This document shows, piece by piece, positions 1 through 8,602 of a DNA stretch of 64,000 nucleotides. This DNA comes from Uliginosibacterium sp. (GTDB lineage Bacteria; Pseudomonadota; Gammaproteobacteria; Burkholderiales; Rhodocyclaceae): assembly GCA_016718265.1 (NCBI GenBank), contig JADKDZ010000005.1:62001-126000 (forward strand), in the 5' to 3' direction. Numbering within the stretch: position 1 is the stretch's first letter; every line of letters starts with the position of its first letter. The notes beneath the pieces were generated by a model. It was given only the letters and a program-made list of their open reading frames with translations, had not been told where the DNA came from and ran no database searches. The position numbers were made by a program, and so were the translations under genes.

Positions 1-1
1 C

Positions 2-220
2 GGCGAGCTGATCGGCCGCGTGCCCCGCAAGCCCATCCTGGAGCGGCGCCTGAGCGGCCAGGAACTGGAATGCGGGATGGTGCTCGCGCGTGACCTCTAC
101 AGCCCGGATGGCATGCTGCTGTTGGCGACCGAGTACGTGCTCGATGAACTTCTCATCAAGCAGATCCGTGACTACGAGAGCGCCATGGAAAGGCATCTCG
201 TCGTCTGCGTCCGGACTTGA
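2..220 (+). CDS. C-terminal fragment of a receiver/HD-type signalling protein (5' truncated)
   Basis: The frame is open from the left edge of the window to a TGA at 218-220, so only about 72 C-terminal residues are visible. They include the segments GMVLARDLYSPDGMLLL and VLDELLIKQIRDYE. This pattern is typical of the tail that follows the HD/HD-GYP phosphohydrolase domain in betaproteobacterial response regulators. The catalytic part lies outside the window, so the activity cannot be checked. An internal ATG at 20 lies within the frame and is not taken as a start. The next gene begins 8 bases after the stop, so the two are probably co-transcribed. The family assignment rests on tail similarity only. 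Confidence 0.55.
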   Translation, partial: GELIGRVPRKPILERRLSGQELECGMVLARDLYSPDGMLLLATEYVLDELLIKQIRDYESAMERHLVVCVRT

Positions 221-228
221 GGCCAGCC

Positions 229-3200
229 ATGCCACGCACACTCCAGGCCCTGCTGATTGACGCCTCGCCCCCGCTGTTCGACGCCATCGCCGCCGCCGTG
301 ACGCAAGCGAACGAGGACATCGCGCTGGCCAGACTCGATAGCCTGACGGCGCTGGATGCCGTGCTGGCGGCGGGCGGGCTCGACTGCGTGCTCTGCGCCC
401 TGCACCCGGCGGCCGAAATCCAGACCGACGATCTGACGGGCGGACTCGCGATTCTGGAATTCATCCGGAAACGCACCAGGAATGTACCCGTCATTCTGCT
501 GCTCGCTGCGGCTGACGAACACGCGCATGCTGCCCGCGCCATTGCGCTGGGGGCGGATGACTACGTCTTCACCGAATCACTCGCCCGGCTACCCCAGGCG
601 CTCGGGTCCGCCGTCCGGCACCGGCACCTGCTGGCGCTGCATCTGGACGCCAACATCGAGTACCGCCTGGCGCTGACCGTGCTGCAAGGCAGCTCCGACA
701 GCATCTGCATCACCAATACCGACGGCCTCATCCTGCTCGTCAACGACGCGCTGACCCGCATGAGTGGCTATGCCGCGCACGAATTGCTGGGCAAGACACC
801 GCGGGTCTTCCGCTCCGGAAAACAAGACTTAAGCTTCTACCATGCAATGTGGAAGAGCCTGCAGGATCACGGCTGCTGGCAGGGCAGCGTCATCAACCGC
901 CACAAGGACGGCAGCGACTACGACGCCTGGTTGAGGATATCTGCGGTGCGTGACGAAGAAGGCGTCGTCACGCATTTCATCGCACAGTCCAGCTACGCGT
1001 CGGAACAACGCCAGCTGATCGACCGCATCCATCACCTCGCGCGCTTCGACGCCTTGACCGGGCTCCCCAACCGCAACCTGTTCCTGGATCGCCTGGAGCA
1101 ATCCCTCGCCAGTGCGCGACGCAACCAGCGCAATGTTGCCGTCGTGCTGGTGCAGCTGGACCGTTTCCGCCAGATCAATGACACCCTGGGCCACAGCGTC
1201 GGCGACCAGGTGCTGCGAACCATGGCCCAGCGCCTGGGCAATCAGATCCGGCAGGGCGACACGGTGGCGCGGCTCTCCGGCAACGAATTCAGCTTCATCT
1301 TCGGCAATCTGCATGCCGCCGACGACGCGCTGAACCTGAGCTTGCGCCTGCAGGCGGCGATCGCCCTGCCGGTAGATGCCGGCGGCCCTCAGCTGCAGAT
1401 CACCGCCAGCGTCGGCATCAGCGTCTCCCCGCGCGACGGCGACAGCGGCGACGACTTGCTCAAGGCGGCAGACACTGCCTTGGTCCGCGCAAAAGCCAGC
1501 GGCGGCAACTGCTTCAGCTTCTATTCCCCCGACATGGATACCGATGCGCGCCGGCGACTCGCCATCGAGCTGCAGCTTCGCCAGGCCTTGGCCAACAACG
1601 AATTCCACCTGCTCTACCAACCTCAGAACAACCTCAACAGCGGCAACATCATCGGGGTGGAGGCCCTGCTGCGCTGGAACAATCCGACTCTGGGCGCGGT
1701 CAGCCCGGGCGAGTTCATCCCGATTGCGGAGGAGAGCGGTCTCATCATCTCGATCGGAAACTGGGTGCTCCGCCAGGCCTGCGCGCAGAACAAGGATTGG
1801 CAAGACCTTGGCCTGCCCAACATCCGCGTCGCCGTGAACGTCTCCACCCGCCAGTTCCGCGGCGAGAAGCTGGTCGACGAGGTGACCCAGGCGCTGCAGG
1901 AAAGCGGGCTGAAACCCCACTACCTGGAGATCGAAATCACGGAGTCGGCACTCGTCCGCGACATCGACGCCGCCATTGCCACCAGCCATCGACTCAAGGC
2001 TTTGGGCGTCAAGCTCTCGCTCGACGATTTTGGCACCGGCTACTCCTCGCTCGCCTACGTCTCGCGTTTCCCGCTCGACAAACTCAAGATCGATCAAAGC
2101 TTCATTCGCGACATTACCCACAACCCGGCCAATGCCGCCATTGCCACCGCAGCCATTGCCATCGCGCGCGGGCTGAATCTCTCGGTGCTGGCAGAGGGGG
2201 TCGAAACCGAGGCGCAAGCCACCTTCTTGCGCAACCACCACTGCGATGCCATGCAGGGCTACCTCTTCAACCACCCGCTGCAACCCGATGCGGTCGCCAA
2301 GCTGCTTGCCGAGAATGTGCGCCTGCGGCTGGGCGCACACACCAGCACCTACGTGCAGACGCTCCTCGTGGTTGACGACGAAACCTCGATCCTCAGCGCC
2401 ATGAGCCGCGTTTTTCGCCACGAAAACTATCGAGTCCTCATCGCGCAGACGGCGGCCGAAGCCTTCGATTTGCTGGCACGGAACACCGTGCAGGTCGTCA
2501 TTTCGGACCAGCGCATGGCCGCCATGAGCGGCACCGAATTCTTTGCCCGCGTGCGCCAGCTCTACCCCGATACGCTGCGCATCATCCTCACCGGCTATAC
2601 CGAGCTGGAAGCGGTGATGGACGCCGTCAACCGCGGGGCGGTGTACAAATTCCTCACCAAACCCTGGGAAGACGATCAACTCCGCGAGCACGTGCGCGAA
2701 GCATTCCGCGTGTCGGCAAGCAAAGGACGCGCCATGAATACGCCGATCAAACAGACCTTGCCTGCAAACCCTTACCATATGCGCTTCTCCAGCGCCTATG
2801 CCTGGAGATGGTTGCTGGTAGCCGCTCTCGGGGCAGGCATCCTGATCAGCCTTGTCTGTCGCCACTTCTACGGCGAGGCTCGATCACAAGCCGAGGCGAA
2901 CCTCAGCATCATCGCCGAGCTTAAAGCGCACGAGCTCGAACGCTGGCTTCACGATCAGCGCAACGGCATGATGCAGCCCAGCTCTGGCGCGCTCGCCCAG
3001 GCGCTTTTCAGCTGGCAAAGCGCTGAGGCGCACGCCGAGCAGGATGCGGCACTGCGCGAAACGCTCAGCTTCTATCTGCAGCGCCACGCCGAGACGAGCC
3101 GGATAGATCTCTACGACGCCAGCGGCAACTTCCTGACCAGCTCCGACCCCACCCCGCCCGCTGCACAGCGGCTGCCCGAGGCAGACAGACCGGGCGGCGA

Positions 3201-5415
3201 TCAAGCCGGGCTGGTCGACTTCTACCTGCACGGCCCCACGCGCTACCGCCTCGGCTTCACGATTCCGCTGCGCCTGAAAACCCCGGATGGCCCCCGCACG
3301 ATTGGCTTCGCGTTGATGGAAATCGACCCCACGCGCTATCTCTACCCTTTCCTGCAAACCTGGCCACTGAATAGTCGCAGCGGTGAAACCGTCCTCTTGC
3401 GCCCCGCGGGGGACGAAGCCGATGTGCTCAATCCGCTTGCCAGCAATAATGCCAAACCGCTGGCGAGGCGGCTGAATCTTCGCAAAGCTGGCCTCTCTGC
3501 GGCGCAACTCGGCACCACGCAAACGATCATTGCCCCCGGGCTTGATTACCGCGGCACGGCCGTGCTGCGGGTCATCCACCCCGTTGCGGGGACGACCTGG
3601 AAAATAGCCACCAAGATTGACACGGCCGAGGTCTACGCGCCGGCGCTGCGCAGCAGCCTGGGTGTTGGAGTTTTCACACTGATCCTGTTTCTCGCGTGCC
3701 TGCTGTGGCTGCGACAACACCATGCGCGTGTTCGTGCCGAGGCCAGCGCCAATGCCCTGGCCGAGACCTGGGGCACGCTGCAGCGCTTCATCGATCACCT
3801 GCCCGGCACTGCCTACGTGAAAGATCATGAGTCCCGCGTGCTGATCGCCAACGCCGGCTTCAAAACCTTGCTGGGGCTGGACCCTGCAGCCATGATCGGC
3901 AAGCGCTCCAACGAGATATTCCCGGGGGCCTTAGGCGACAGGATGGTGGCCGACGATCTGCGCATCCTGGCTGCAGGCGAAGCCGAACGCGTTGAAGAAA
4001 GTTTCAATGGCCGCTACTACGAATCGACAAAGTTCGTCATCCCGCTCGACACCGGGCAGCCGGCCCTCGGCGGCATCACGCTGGACGTCACACAACGCCA
4101 TCTAGCAGAAACCCAGCTGAGTCAGCGTGAAGCCCAGCTGCGCCGGCTAGGCGACAACCTGCCGGAAGGCTTCATCTATCAGGTTGCACAAACCGGAGAC
4201 GGCACGCGCCGCTTTCTGTACGCCAGCTCGGGCGTCGAGCGCATTTTCAGCTTTACCGCCGCAGACTTGCTGGCGGACATGCGTCTCTTCTTCGCCCAGC
4301 TCGACCCGGCCCAGCTCCCGGCCGTGCGCGAGGAACAGCTCCGCTCGCTGGAGGGCGACTTCGATATGGACTTGCGCATGCGCCGCCGTGACGGCAGTTG
4401 GGGCTGGATCAACTTCCACTCTCGCCGGGAACCCGGGTTTGACGAAAACGGTTCGATCATCTGGAACGGCCTCGCGCTCGACATTACCCGCCAACGCAAC
4501 GACGCCGCCATGCTGGCCCTGCAAGCACGCCGCGCCAGCGCACTGCTCGCCCTGCCGGCACAGGCCGACCGGCTGGACGAGGCCGCCTTCATGGCGCACG
4601 CCCAGGATGTTGCCGAACAGCTGACGGACAGCCAGATCGCGTTTATTCACTTTGTGAATGATGATCAGGAGAGCATCGAGCTGGTCGCATGGTCGCACAA
4701 CACCCTGAGCCACTACTGTACCGCGGCCTTTGACGCCCATTACCCGATCAGCCAGGCCGGCGTATGGGCCGACGCTGCACGCCAGAAACGGCCCGTCATC
4801 ATCAACGACTACCTCAGCCATCCACACAAACACGGCTTGCCGGAAGGACACTCACCCCTGACCCGACTGGTAAGCGTGCCGGTGCTGGAGGGGGGACTGC
4901 TCAGAATGATGGCCGGCGTGGGCAACAAGGCGGAGCACTACACCGAAACCGACGTAGACAGCGTTCAGCTGATCGCCAACGAAACCTGGCGCATCGTGCG
5001 CAAGCGGCGCGCAGAACAGGCGCTGCGGCAGGCGGTCCAGGTGGTGGAAGCCAGCCCCGCGGTGTGTTTCCGCTGGCGTCTGGAGCCGGGATGGCCCGCG
5101 CAGTACGTCTCGGAGAATGTCCGCCGCTGGGGCTACGAGCCAGCACAGCTTGTCGCCGGCACGCCGAGCTTCGCCGAGATGATCCACCCGGATGACCTGC
5201 CCGGGTTGGCACCGAGGTCGATGAGCACCTGGCAAAAGCGCGGGCCAGCTACACCCAGGAATATCGACTCCGCCTGGCCAGCGGGGATTACATCTGGGTA
5301 TCTGATCTCACCACAGTCACACGTGACGAGGCGGGGCTGCCGGTCTTCATTGACGGCGTGCTCACCGATATCAGCGAGCGCAAGCGCCATGAGGACCAGA
5401 TTACGCAGGCGCTGA
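229..5415 (+). CDS. Giant REC-PAS-GGDEF-EAL-REC fused to membrane PAS/GAF sensor; kinase part lost by frameshift
   Basis: I chose the ATG at 229, just after the upstream stop; the frame can also open at TTG 217. Domains in order: degenerate receiver (about 1-130), PAS (about 145-265), GGDEF with the site SGNEF at 350-354 (probably inactive as a cyclase), EAL phosphodiesterase with E478 and the metal pair D599-D600 (looks intact), and receiver with acidic D716/D717, phospho-acceptor D760 and K811. Then come a membrane segment (about 856-875), a periplasmic sensor (about 876-1140), a second membrane segment (about 1144-1162), two PAS domains, a GAF domain and the start of a third PAS. Near 5203-5205 the PAS reading jumps to the next frame, which carries the histidine kinase. 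One base appears to be missing; repairing it gives a protein of about 2021 residues ending at 6293. Residues after about 1659 in the frame as written are out-of-frame noise. Likely role: c-di-GMP breakdown linked to phosphorelay sensing. Confidence 0.8.
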   Translation: MPRTLQALLIDASPPLFDAIAAAVTQANEDIALARLDSLTALDAVLAAGGLDCVLCALHPAAEIQTDDLTGGLAILEFIRKRTRNVPVILLLAAADEHAHAARAIALGADDYVFTESLARLPQALGSAVRHRHLLALHLDANIEYRLALTVLQGSSDSICITNTDGLILLVNDALTRMSGYAAHELLGKTPRVFRSGKQDLSFYHAMWKSLQDHGCWQGSVINRHKDGSDYDAWLRISAVRDEEGVVTHFIAQSSYASEQRQLIDRIHHLARFDALTGLPNRNLFLDRLEQSLASARRNQRNVAVVLVQLDRFRQINDTLGHSVGDQVLRTMAQRLGNQIRQGDTVARLSGNEFSFIFGNLHAADDALNLSLRLQAAIALPVDAGGPQLQITASVGISVSPRDGDSGDDLLKAADTALVRAKASGGNCFSFYSPDMDTDARRRLAIELQLRQALANNEFHLLYQPQNNLNSGNIIGVEALLRWNNPTLGAVSPGEFIPIAEESGLIISIGNWVLRQACAQNKDWQDLGLPNIRVAVNVSTRQFRGEKLVDEVTQALQESGLKPHYLEIEITESALVRDIDAAIATSHRLKALGVKLSLDDFGTGYSSLAYVSRFPLDKLKIDQSFIRDITHNPANAAIATAAIAIARGLNLSVLAEGVETEAQATFLRNHHCDAMQGYLFNHPLQPDAVAKLLAENVRLRLGAHTSTYVQTLLVVDDETSILSAMSRVFRHENYRVLIAQTAAEAFDLLARNTVQVVISDQRMAAMSGTEFFARVRQLYPDTLRIILTGYTELEAVMDAVNRGAVYKFLTKPWEDDQLREHVREAFRVSASKGRAMNTPIKQTLPANPYHMRFSSAYAWRWLLVAALGAGILISLVCRHFYGEARSQAEANLSIIAELKAHELERWLHDQRNGMMQPSSGALAQALFSWQSAEAHAEQDAALRETLSFYLQRHAETSRIDLYDASGNFLTSSDPTPPAAQRLPEADRPGGDQAGLVDFYLHGPTRYRLGFTIPLRLKTPDGPRTIGFALMEIDPTRYLYPFLQTWPLNSRSGETVLLRPAGDEADVLNPLASNNAKPLARRLNLRKAGLSAAQLGTTQTIIAPGLDYRGTAVLRVIHPVAGTTWKIATKIDTAEVYAPALRSSLGVGVFTLILFLACLLWLRQHHARVRAEASANALAETWGTLQRFIDHLPGTAYVKDHESRVLIANAGFKTLLGLDPAAMIGKRSNEIFPGALGDRMVADDLRILAAGEAERVEESFNGRYYESTKFVIPLDTGQPALGGITLDVTQRHLAETQLSQREAQLRRLGDNLPEGFIYQVAQTGDGTRRFLYASSGVERIFSFTAADLLADMRLFFAQLDPAQLPAVREEQLRSLEGDFDMDLRMRRRDGSWGWINFHSRREPGFDENGSIIWNGLALDITRQRNDAAMLALQARRASALLALPAQADRLDEAAFMAHAQDVAEQLTDSQIAFIHFVNDDQESIELVAWSHNTLSHYCTAAFDAHYPISQAGVWADAARQKRPVIINDYLSHPHKHGLPEGHSPLTRLVSVPVLEGGLLRMMAGVGNKAEHYTETDVDSVQLIANETWRIVRKRRAEQALRQAVQVVEASPAVCFRWRLEPGWPAQYVSENVRRWGYEPAQLVAGTPSFAEMIHPDDLPGLAPRSMSTWQKRGPATPRNIDSAWPAGITSGYLISPQSHVTRRGCRSSLTACSPISASASAMRTRLRRR

Positions 5416-6293
5416 GTGAGTCTCGTGCCCTGAGCAAGCGGCTGGAAGAGGCCCACAACCAGCTCCTGCAATCCGAGAAACTGGCGGCCATCGGTCAGCT
5501 CGCCGCTGGCGTTGCCCACGAACTGAACAACCCGATAGGCTTTGTACACTCCAACCTCGGCACGCTCGGCGAGTACACCGCCGCGCTGATCGAGATCTGT
5601 GACGCCTATACCACCCTGATCGAAGACCAGCACCCCGATTGCCCGCAGCTCGAACAGATACGCCGCATCAAGGAACTGCAGGACTACAACTTCCTGCGTG
5701 CCGACATCTTCCCCTTGCTCGAAGAATCCCGCGAAGGCTTGAACCGGGTGCGCAAGATCGTGCAGGACTTGCGGGATTTCTCCCGCGCCGGCAAACACGA
5801 TTGGGACTTCGCCGACCTTCACAAGGGACTCGACAGCACGCTCAACATCCTCGCCAACGAGCTCAAGTACAAGTGCACGGTGCGCAAAGCCTACGGGAGC
5901 ATTCCGGAAGTCCGCTGCGCGATTTCGCAAATCAACCAGGTCTTCATGAATCTGCTGATCAATGCCGCCCAGGCCATCGAAACCACGGGCGAAATCGTGA
6001 TCAGCAGCGGAATCGAGGAACCCGGCCAGGTCTGGATCAGCATCCGTGATAACGGCCAGGGCATCCCGCCCGAACACCTCAACCGCATCTTTGAGCCGTT
6101 TTTTACCACCAAGCCGGTCGGCGTTGGTACCGGTCTGGGCCTTTCCCTCGTATTCGGCATCATCAGCCGGCACAAAGGCCGGATCGATGTCTCCAGTACG
6201 CCCGGCCAAGGAACCGAATTCCGGATCGTGCTGCCCATCGATCCGCCCGAAGCGCCCGCCAACGACGCTCCTCACGCCCCGGAGGCATCATGA
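5358..6293 (+). CDS. Histidine kinase module (C-terminal part of the frameshifted giant protein)
   Basis: This frame supplies the missing end of the upstream protein. Before the formal GTG at 5358 it already reads as PAS sequence from 5205 (VGTEVDEHLAKARASYTQEY), so 5358 is a formal start rather than a natural one. A coiled linker leads to the dimerisation box AAGVAHELNNPIGFV, whose phospho-acceptor His is at bases 5517-5519. The ATPase boxes follow: N box NLLINAAQAI, DNGQGI, and GVGTGLGLSLVFGI. All kinase motifs are intact. The stop overlaps the next gene's start as ATGA (6290-6293), so the kinase is translationally coupled to a stand-alone receiver, its likely partner. Whether the cell makes this as a separate kinase, or the frameshift is a sequencing error, cannot be told from the sequence alone. 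Confidence 0.85.
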   Translation: MLTDISERKRHEDQITQALSESRALSKRLEEAHNQLLQSEKLAAIGQLAAGVAHELNNPIGFVHSNLGTLGEYTAALIEICDAYTTLIEDQHPDCPQLEQIRRIKELQDYNFLRADIFPLLEESREGLNRVRKIVQDLRDFSRAGKHDWDFADLHKGLDSTLNILANELKYKCTVRKAYGSIPEVRCAISQINQVFMNLLINAAQAIETTGEIVISSGIEEPGQVWISIRDNGQGIPPEHLNRIFEPFFTTKPVGVGTGLGLSLVFGIISRHKGRIDVSSTPGQGTEFRIVLPIDPPEAPANDAPHAPEAS

Positions 6294-6862
6294 GCCAGAT
6301 CCTGATTCTCGACGACGAACCTGCCATCATCCAGTCGCTGCGCCGCTTGCTCCGCATAGCCCCGTGCAGCTATGGCAATCGCATTTATGATCTGCAGATA
6401 GAAGCCTTCACCTCTGCGACAGCCGCGCTGGCCCGCGCCAGCCACAGTCCGTTTGATCTCTTCCTCACCGATTACCGCATGCCCGAGATGGACGGCGTAA
6501 GTTTCCTCAAGGCGGTCAAGGCCGTCCAGCCTGACGCCGGGCGCTTGATCCTCTCCGGCTACGCCGACCTGAACGGGCTGTTACGCGCCGTCAACGAGGT
6601 CGGCATCGACCGTTTTATCGGTAAGCCGTGGAACGACTATGAGCTGGTCGCCGCCATTGCGCAGACGCTCGCCAATCGCGATCTGCAGCTCGAAAACCGG
6701 CGACTCGCGGATCTGATGCGGATCGACTGTGGCGACCTCACCCCCGCCGAGATGGAAGCGCAGCGCCTGGAGGCCATGGAGCCCGGGATCACGCGCGTCA
6801 GCTGGGGGCCAGACGGCTCGGTGATGCTGGAGCCGGAGGCACACGACAGCCGCGCACCCTAA
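6290..6862 (+). CDS. Single-domain response regulator with a C-terminal extension
   Basis: A 190-residue protein. It opens with ILILDDEP (acidic pocket D8-D9) and has the phospho-acceptor in DLFLTDYRMPEMDG, a Thr/Ser switch in LILSGYA, and the conserved Lys in FIGKPW. About 60 residues after the receiver form no recognisable output domain. The ATG overlaps the stop of the histidine kinase (ATGA), which indicates coupled translation and a cognate kinase-receiver pair. The divergent hemerythrin-kinase ends 46 bases further on and has a kinase core of the same type, so it is a second possible phosphodonor. The receiver resembles the HD/EAL-associated type (LTDYRMP, GKPW) found in c-di-GMP signalling proteins. 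The output is unknown. Confidence 0.85.
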   Translation: MSQILILDDEPAIIQSLRRLLRIAPCSYGNRIYDLQIEAFTSATAALARASHSPFDLFLTDYRMPEMDGVSFLKAVKAVQPDAGRLILSGYADLNGLLRAVNEVGIDRFIGKPWNDYELVAAIAQTLANRDLQLENRRLADLMRIDCGDLTPAEMEAQRLEAMEPGITRVSWGPDGSVMLEPEAHDSRAP

Positions 6863-6907
6863 AACCTTCTCCTGGATGCGCGCCCCGCCCCGGTGGCGCG
6901 CGAGGCG

Positions 6908-8392
6908 TCATACCGGGCGAGGAAGTGCCCCGGAGATGGGTAGATAGACCCGCATGCAGGTCCCCTGCCCCACCACGCTGGAGACCTCGATCCGCCCCTG
7001 GTGGGCCTTGACAATGCCATACGCCAGCGCAAGGCCCATGCCGTTGCCCGTCCCCACGGGCTTGGTGGTGAAGAACGGATCGAAAATGCTGGGCAGGATA
7101 TCGGGCGCGATGCCCACGCCGCTATCGCTGATATCCAGCCAGACTTGCTGTCCATCCACCCCGCTGCGCAGCCGCAACACGCCGCCCGAGGGCATGGCTT
7201 CCAGGGCGTTGCCGAGCAGGCTTTGCAGAACCTGACCAATTTGCGCGGACTGACAATGCACCATGGGCAAATCGCTCAAAGCCTTGACGGTCTCGATCTT
7301 GCCCATCGCATGCGAACAATAGCTCAGGGCAGCATCGAGACGATGATTCAGATCGCTCCACGCCCACTCCTGGGCACAATCCACCTGCGAGAATTCGCGC
7401 AGTTCCTGCACGATATCCTTTACGCGCTCCAGCCCGTGGCGAGACTCCCTGACCAAGGGCTGCGCATCCTGGCGAATGTGTTCGATATCGAGCTTGCGGT
7501 AGCAATCCTCGATCCACGGCGGCCGCGCGGCACTGTGTCGCTCCCACTCGCCGAGCGCCTGCTGCAGTTTGTCCAGGTATTCCGCCACCGCCCCGAGATT
7601 GGCGATGACAAAGCTGACCGGGTTATTGATCTCATGGGCCACGCCTGCCGCAAATTGCCCCAGGCTGGCCAGCTTCTCCGCCTGAACCAACTGCGTCCCC
7701 ATCTCGGCGAGCCGGGCGTTCAGGCCTTCGAGCTGCTGATTGCGCGCCACAAGGGTTTTCTCCGCAAGTTCGCGCCGCCTGATATCGCTCTCCAGCTGTT
7801 GTTTGGCGGCCTCCAGTTCGCGGGTGCGCAGTGCCACCTGGGCTTCGAGCTTTGTGTTGAAGTCTTGCAAGGCCGCGTTGCGTTCCGCAACCATGCCATA
7901 CAGATTTTGCATCGCCGCGAGCAGGCTGGTCGTCGCAGGATCGGCTTGTTTCAAGCGCTCACGTTCGTAGGCGGTGGCCGCTGCGCCCCCCGTGCGGATT
8001 TCACGGATCTGGCGGGCCATGGACTGATCGATTCCCAGAATATGAAAAGCCAGCCAGCTCGCCAGAAAACGTAGCAGGTGTTCGGCATCGGTCGACGCGC
8101 CATTCTGCGGCAACATTCTCTCGACCTGGCGGGCAAACTCGCGATGCACCGTCTCGTGCACTTCAATAAAGCGGGGATCGCAGCCGACATCGCGCATCAG
8201 CACTTCCTCGTGGCGAAAGTGCGTCTGCGCATACTGCACCAGCTCGTCAAGTACCGCGCGCAAGGCGGCGTCCCCCGCTTGGGCCGCGTCCAGTTCGGCG
8301 ACACGATTGATCAGGGCAAACAGACCGCGGTGCTCCCGGTCAACAATAAGTTCGCCTGTGTGGTAGCGCTCATCCCATGCAAACAGTTCCAT
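6908..8392 (-). CDS. Bacteriohemerythrin-sensor histidine kinase
   Basis: The start is the ATG at 8392, preceded by GGAGGAGCG; the frame extends further upstream without family similarity. Residues 1-135 form a hemerythrin domain with the diiron ligand pattern: His in YHTGE, DREH, HFRHEE, HETVH and HILGID. A long coiled coil follows (about 170-255, rich in EL/EAAKQQLE). The kinase core then has the box AAGVAHEINNPVSFV, the N box LLGNALEAM, DSGVGI, and GTGNGMGLALAYGI. There are no membrane segments, so it is a cytosolic kinase likely to sense O2, NO or redox state through a diiron site. The kinase core closely resembles that of the giant protein on the other strand. It has no partner of its own, and the receiver at 6290-6862 is the nearest candidate. 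Confidence 0.88.
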   Translation of the reverse strand: MELFAWDERYHTGELIVDREHRGLFALINRVAELDAAQAGDAALRAVLDELVQYAQTHFRHEEVLMRDVGCDPRFIEVHETVHREFARQVERMLPQNGASTDAEHLLRFLASWLAFHILGIDQSMARQIREIRTGGAAATAYERERLKQADPATTSLLAAMQNLYGMVAERNAALQDFNTKLEAQVALRTRELEAAKQQLESDIRRRELAEKTLVARNQQLEGLNARLAEMGTQLVQAEKLASLGQFAAGVAHEINNPVSFVIANLGAVAEYLDKLQQALGEWERHSAARPPWIEDCYRKLDIEHIRQDAQPLVRESRHGLERVKDIVQELREFSQVDCAQEWAWSDLNHRLDAALSYCSHAMGKIETVKALSDLPMVHCQSAQIGQVLQSLLGNALEAMPSGGVLRLRSGVDGQQVWLDISDSGVGIAPDILPSIFDPFFTTKPVGTGNGMGLALAYGIVKAHQGRIEVSSVVGQGTCMRVYLPISGALPRPV

Positions 8393-8469
8393 CGCTCCTC
8401 CCGAGCCACGCTCTATCGAACACGCCAGACCCCCTTGAATCGTCACACACAGCTGCGGTGTGCTGACGC

Positions 8470-8496
8470 TCAAGCTTGGCCAGAAAATGCCGCTAA
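8470..8496 (+). promoter_or_regulatory. Sigma-28 (FliA) promoter of the PAS-CZB chemoreceptor
   Basis: TCAAGCTT (8470-8477), an 11-base spacer, and GCCGCTAA (8489-8496) match the sigma-28 consensus TAAAGTTT-N11-GCCGATAA at 6 of 8 and 7 of 8 positions. Transcription would start near 8505, about 100 bases before the chemoreceptor ATG. The downstream gene is a flagellar-regulon type, which supports the call. It lies in the divergent gap to the hemerythrin-kinase. Confidence 0.72.
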
Positions 8497-8602
8497 GGCC
8501 AGTATCCCCGATGCGGTCGTCTCCGTCGGGCATGCCAGCCAAATGGGTAGATAGAAAGCCCCCAAAAGGCGCCAAACACAACTAAAACTTACGGGATCAG
8601 CC

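Noticed and set aside
829..2865. 678-codon open frame on the minus strand opposite the giant signalling protein
   Set aside because: It mirrors the codon bias of the real gene, has no recognisable domain, and the plus strand carries clear PAS, GGDEF and EAL motifs.
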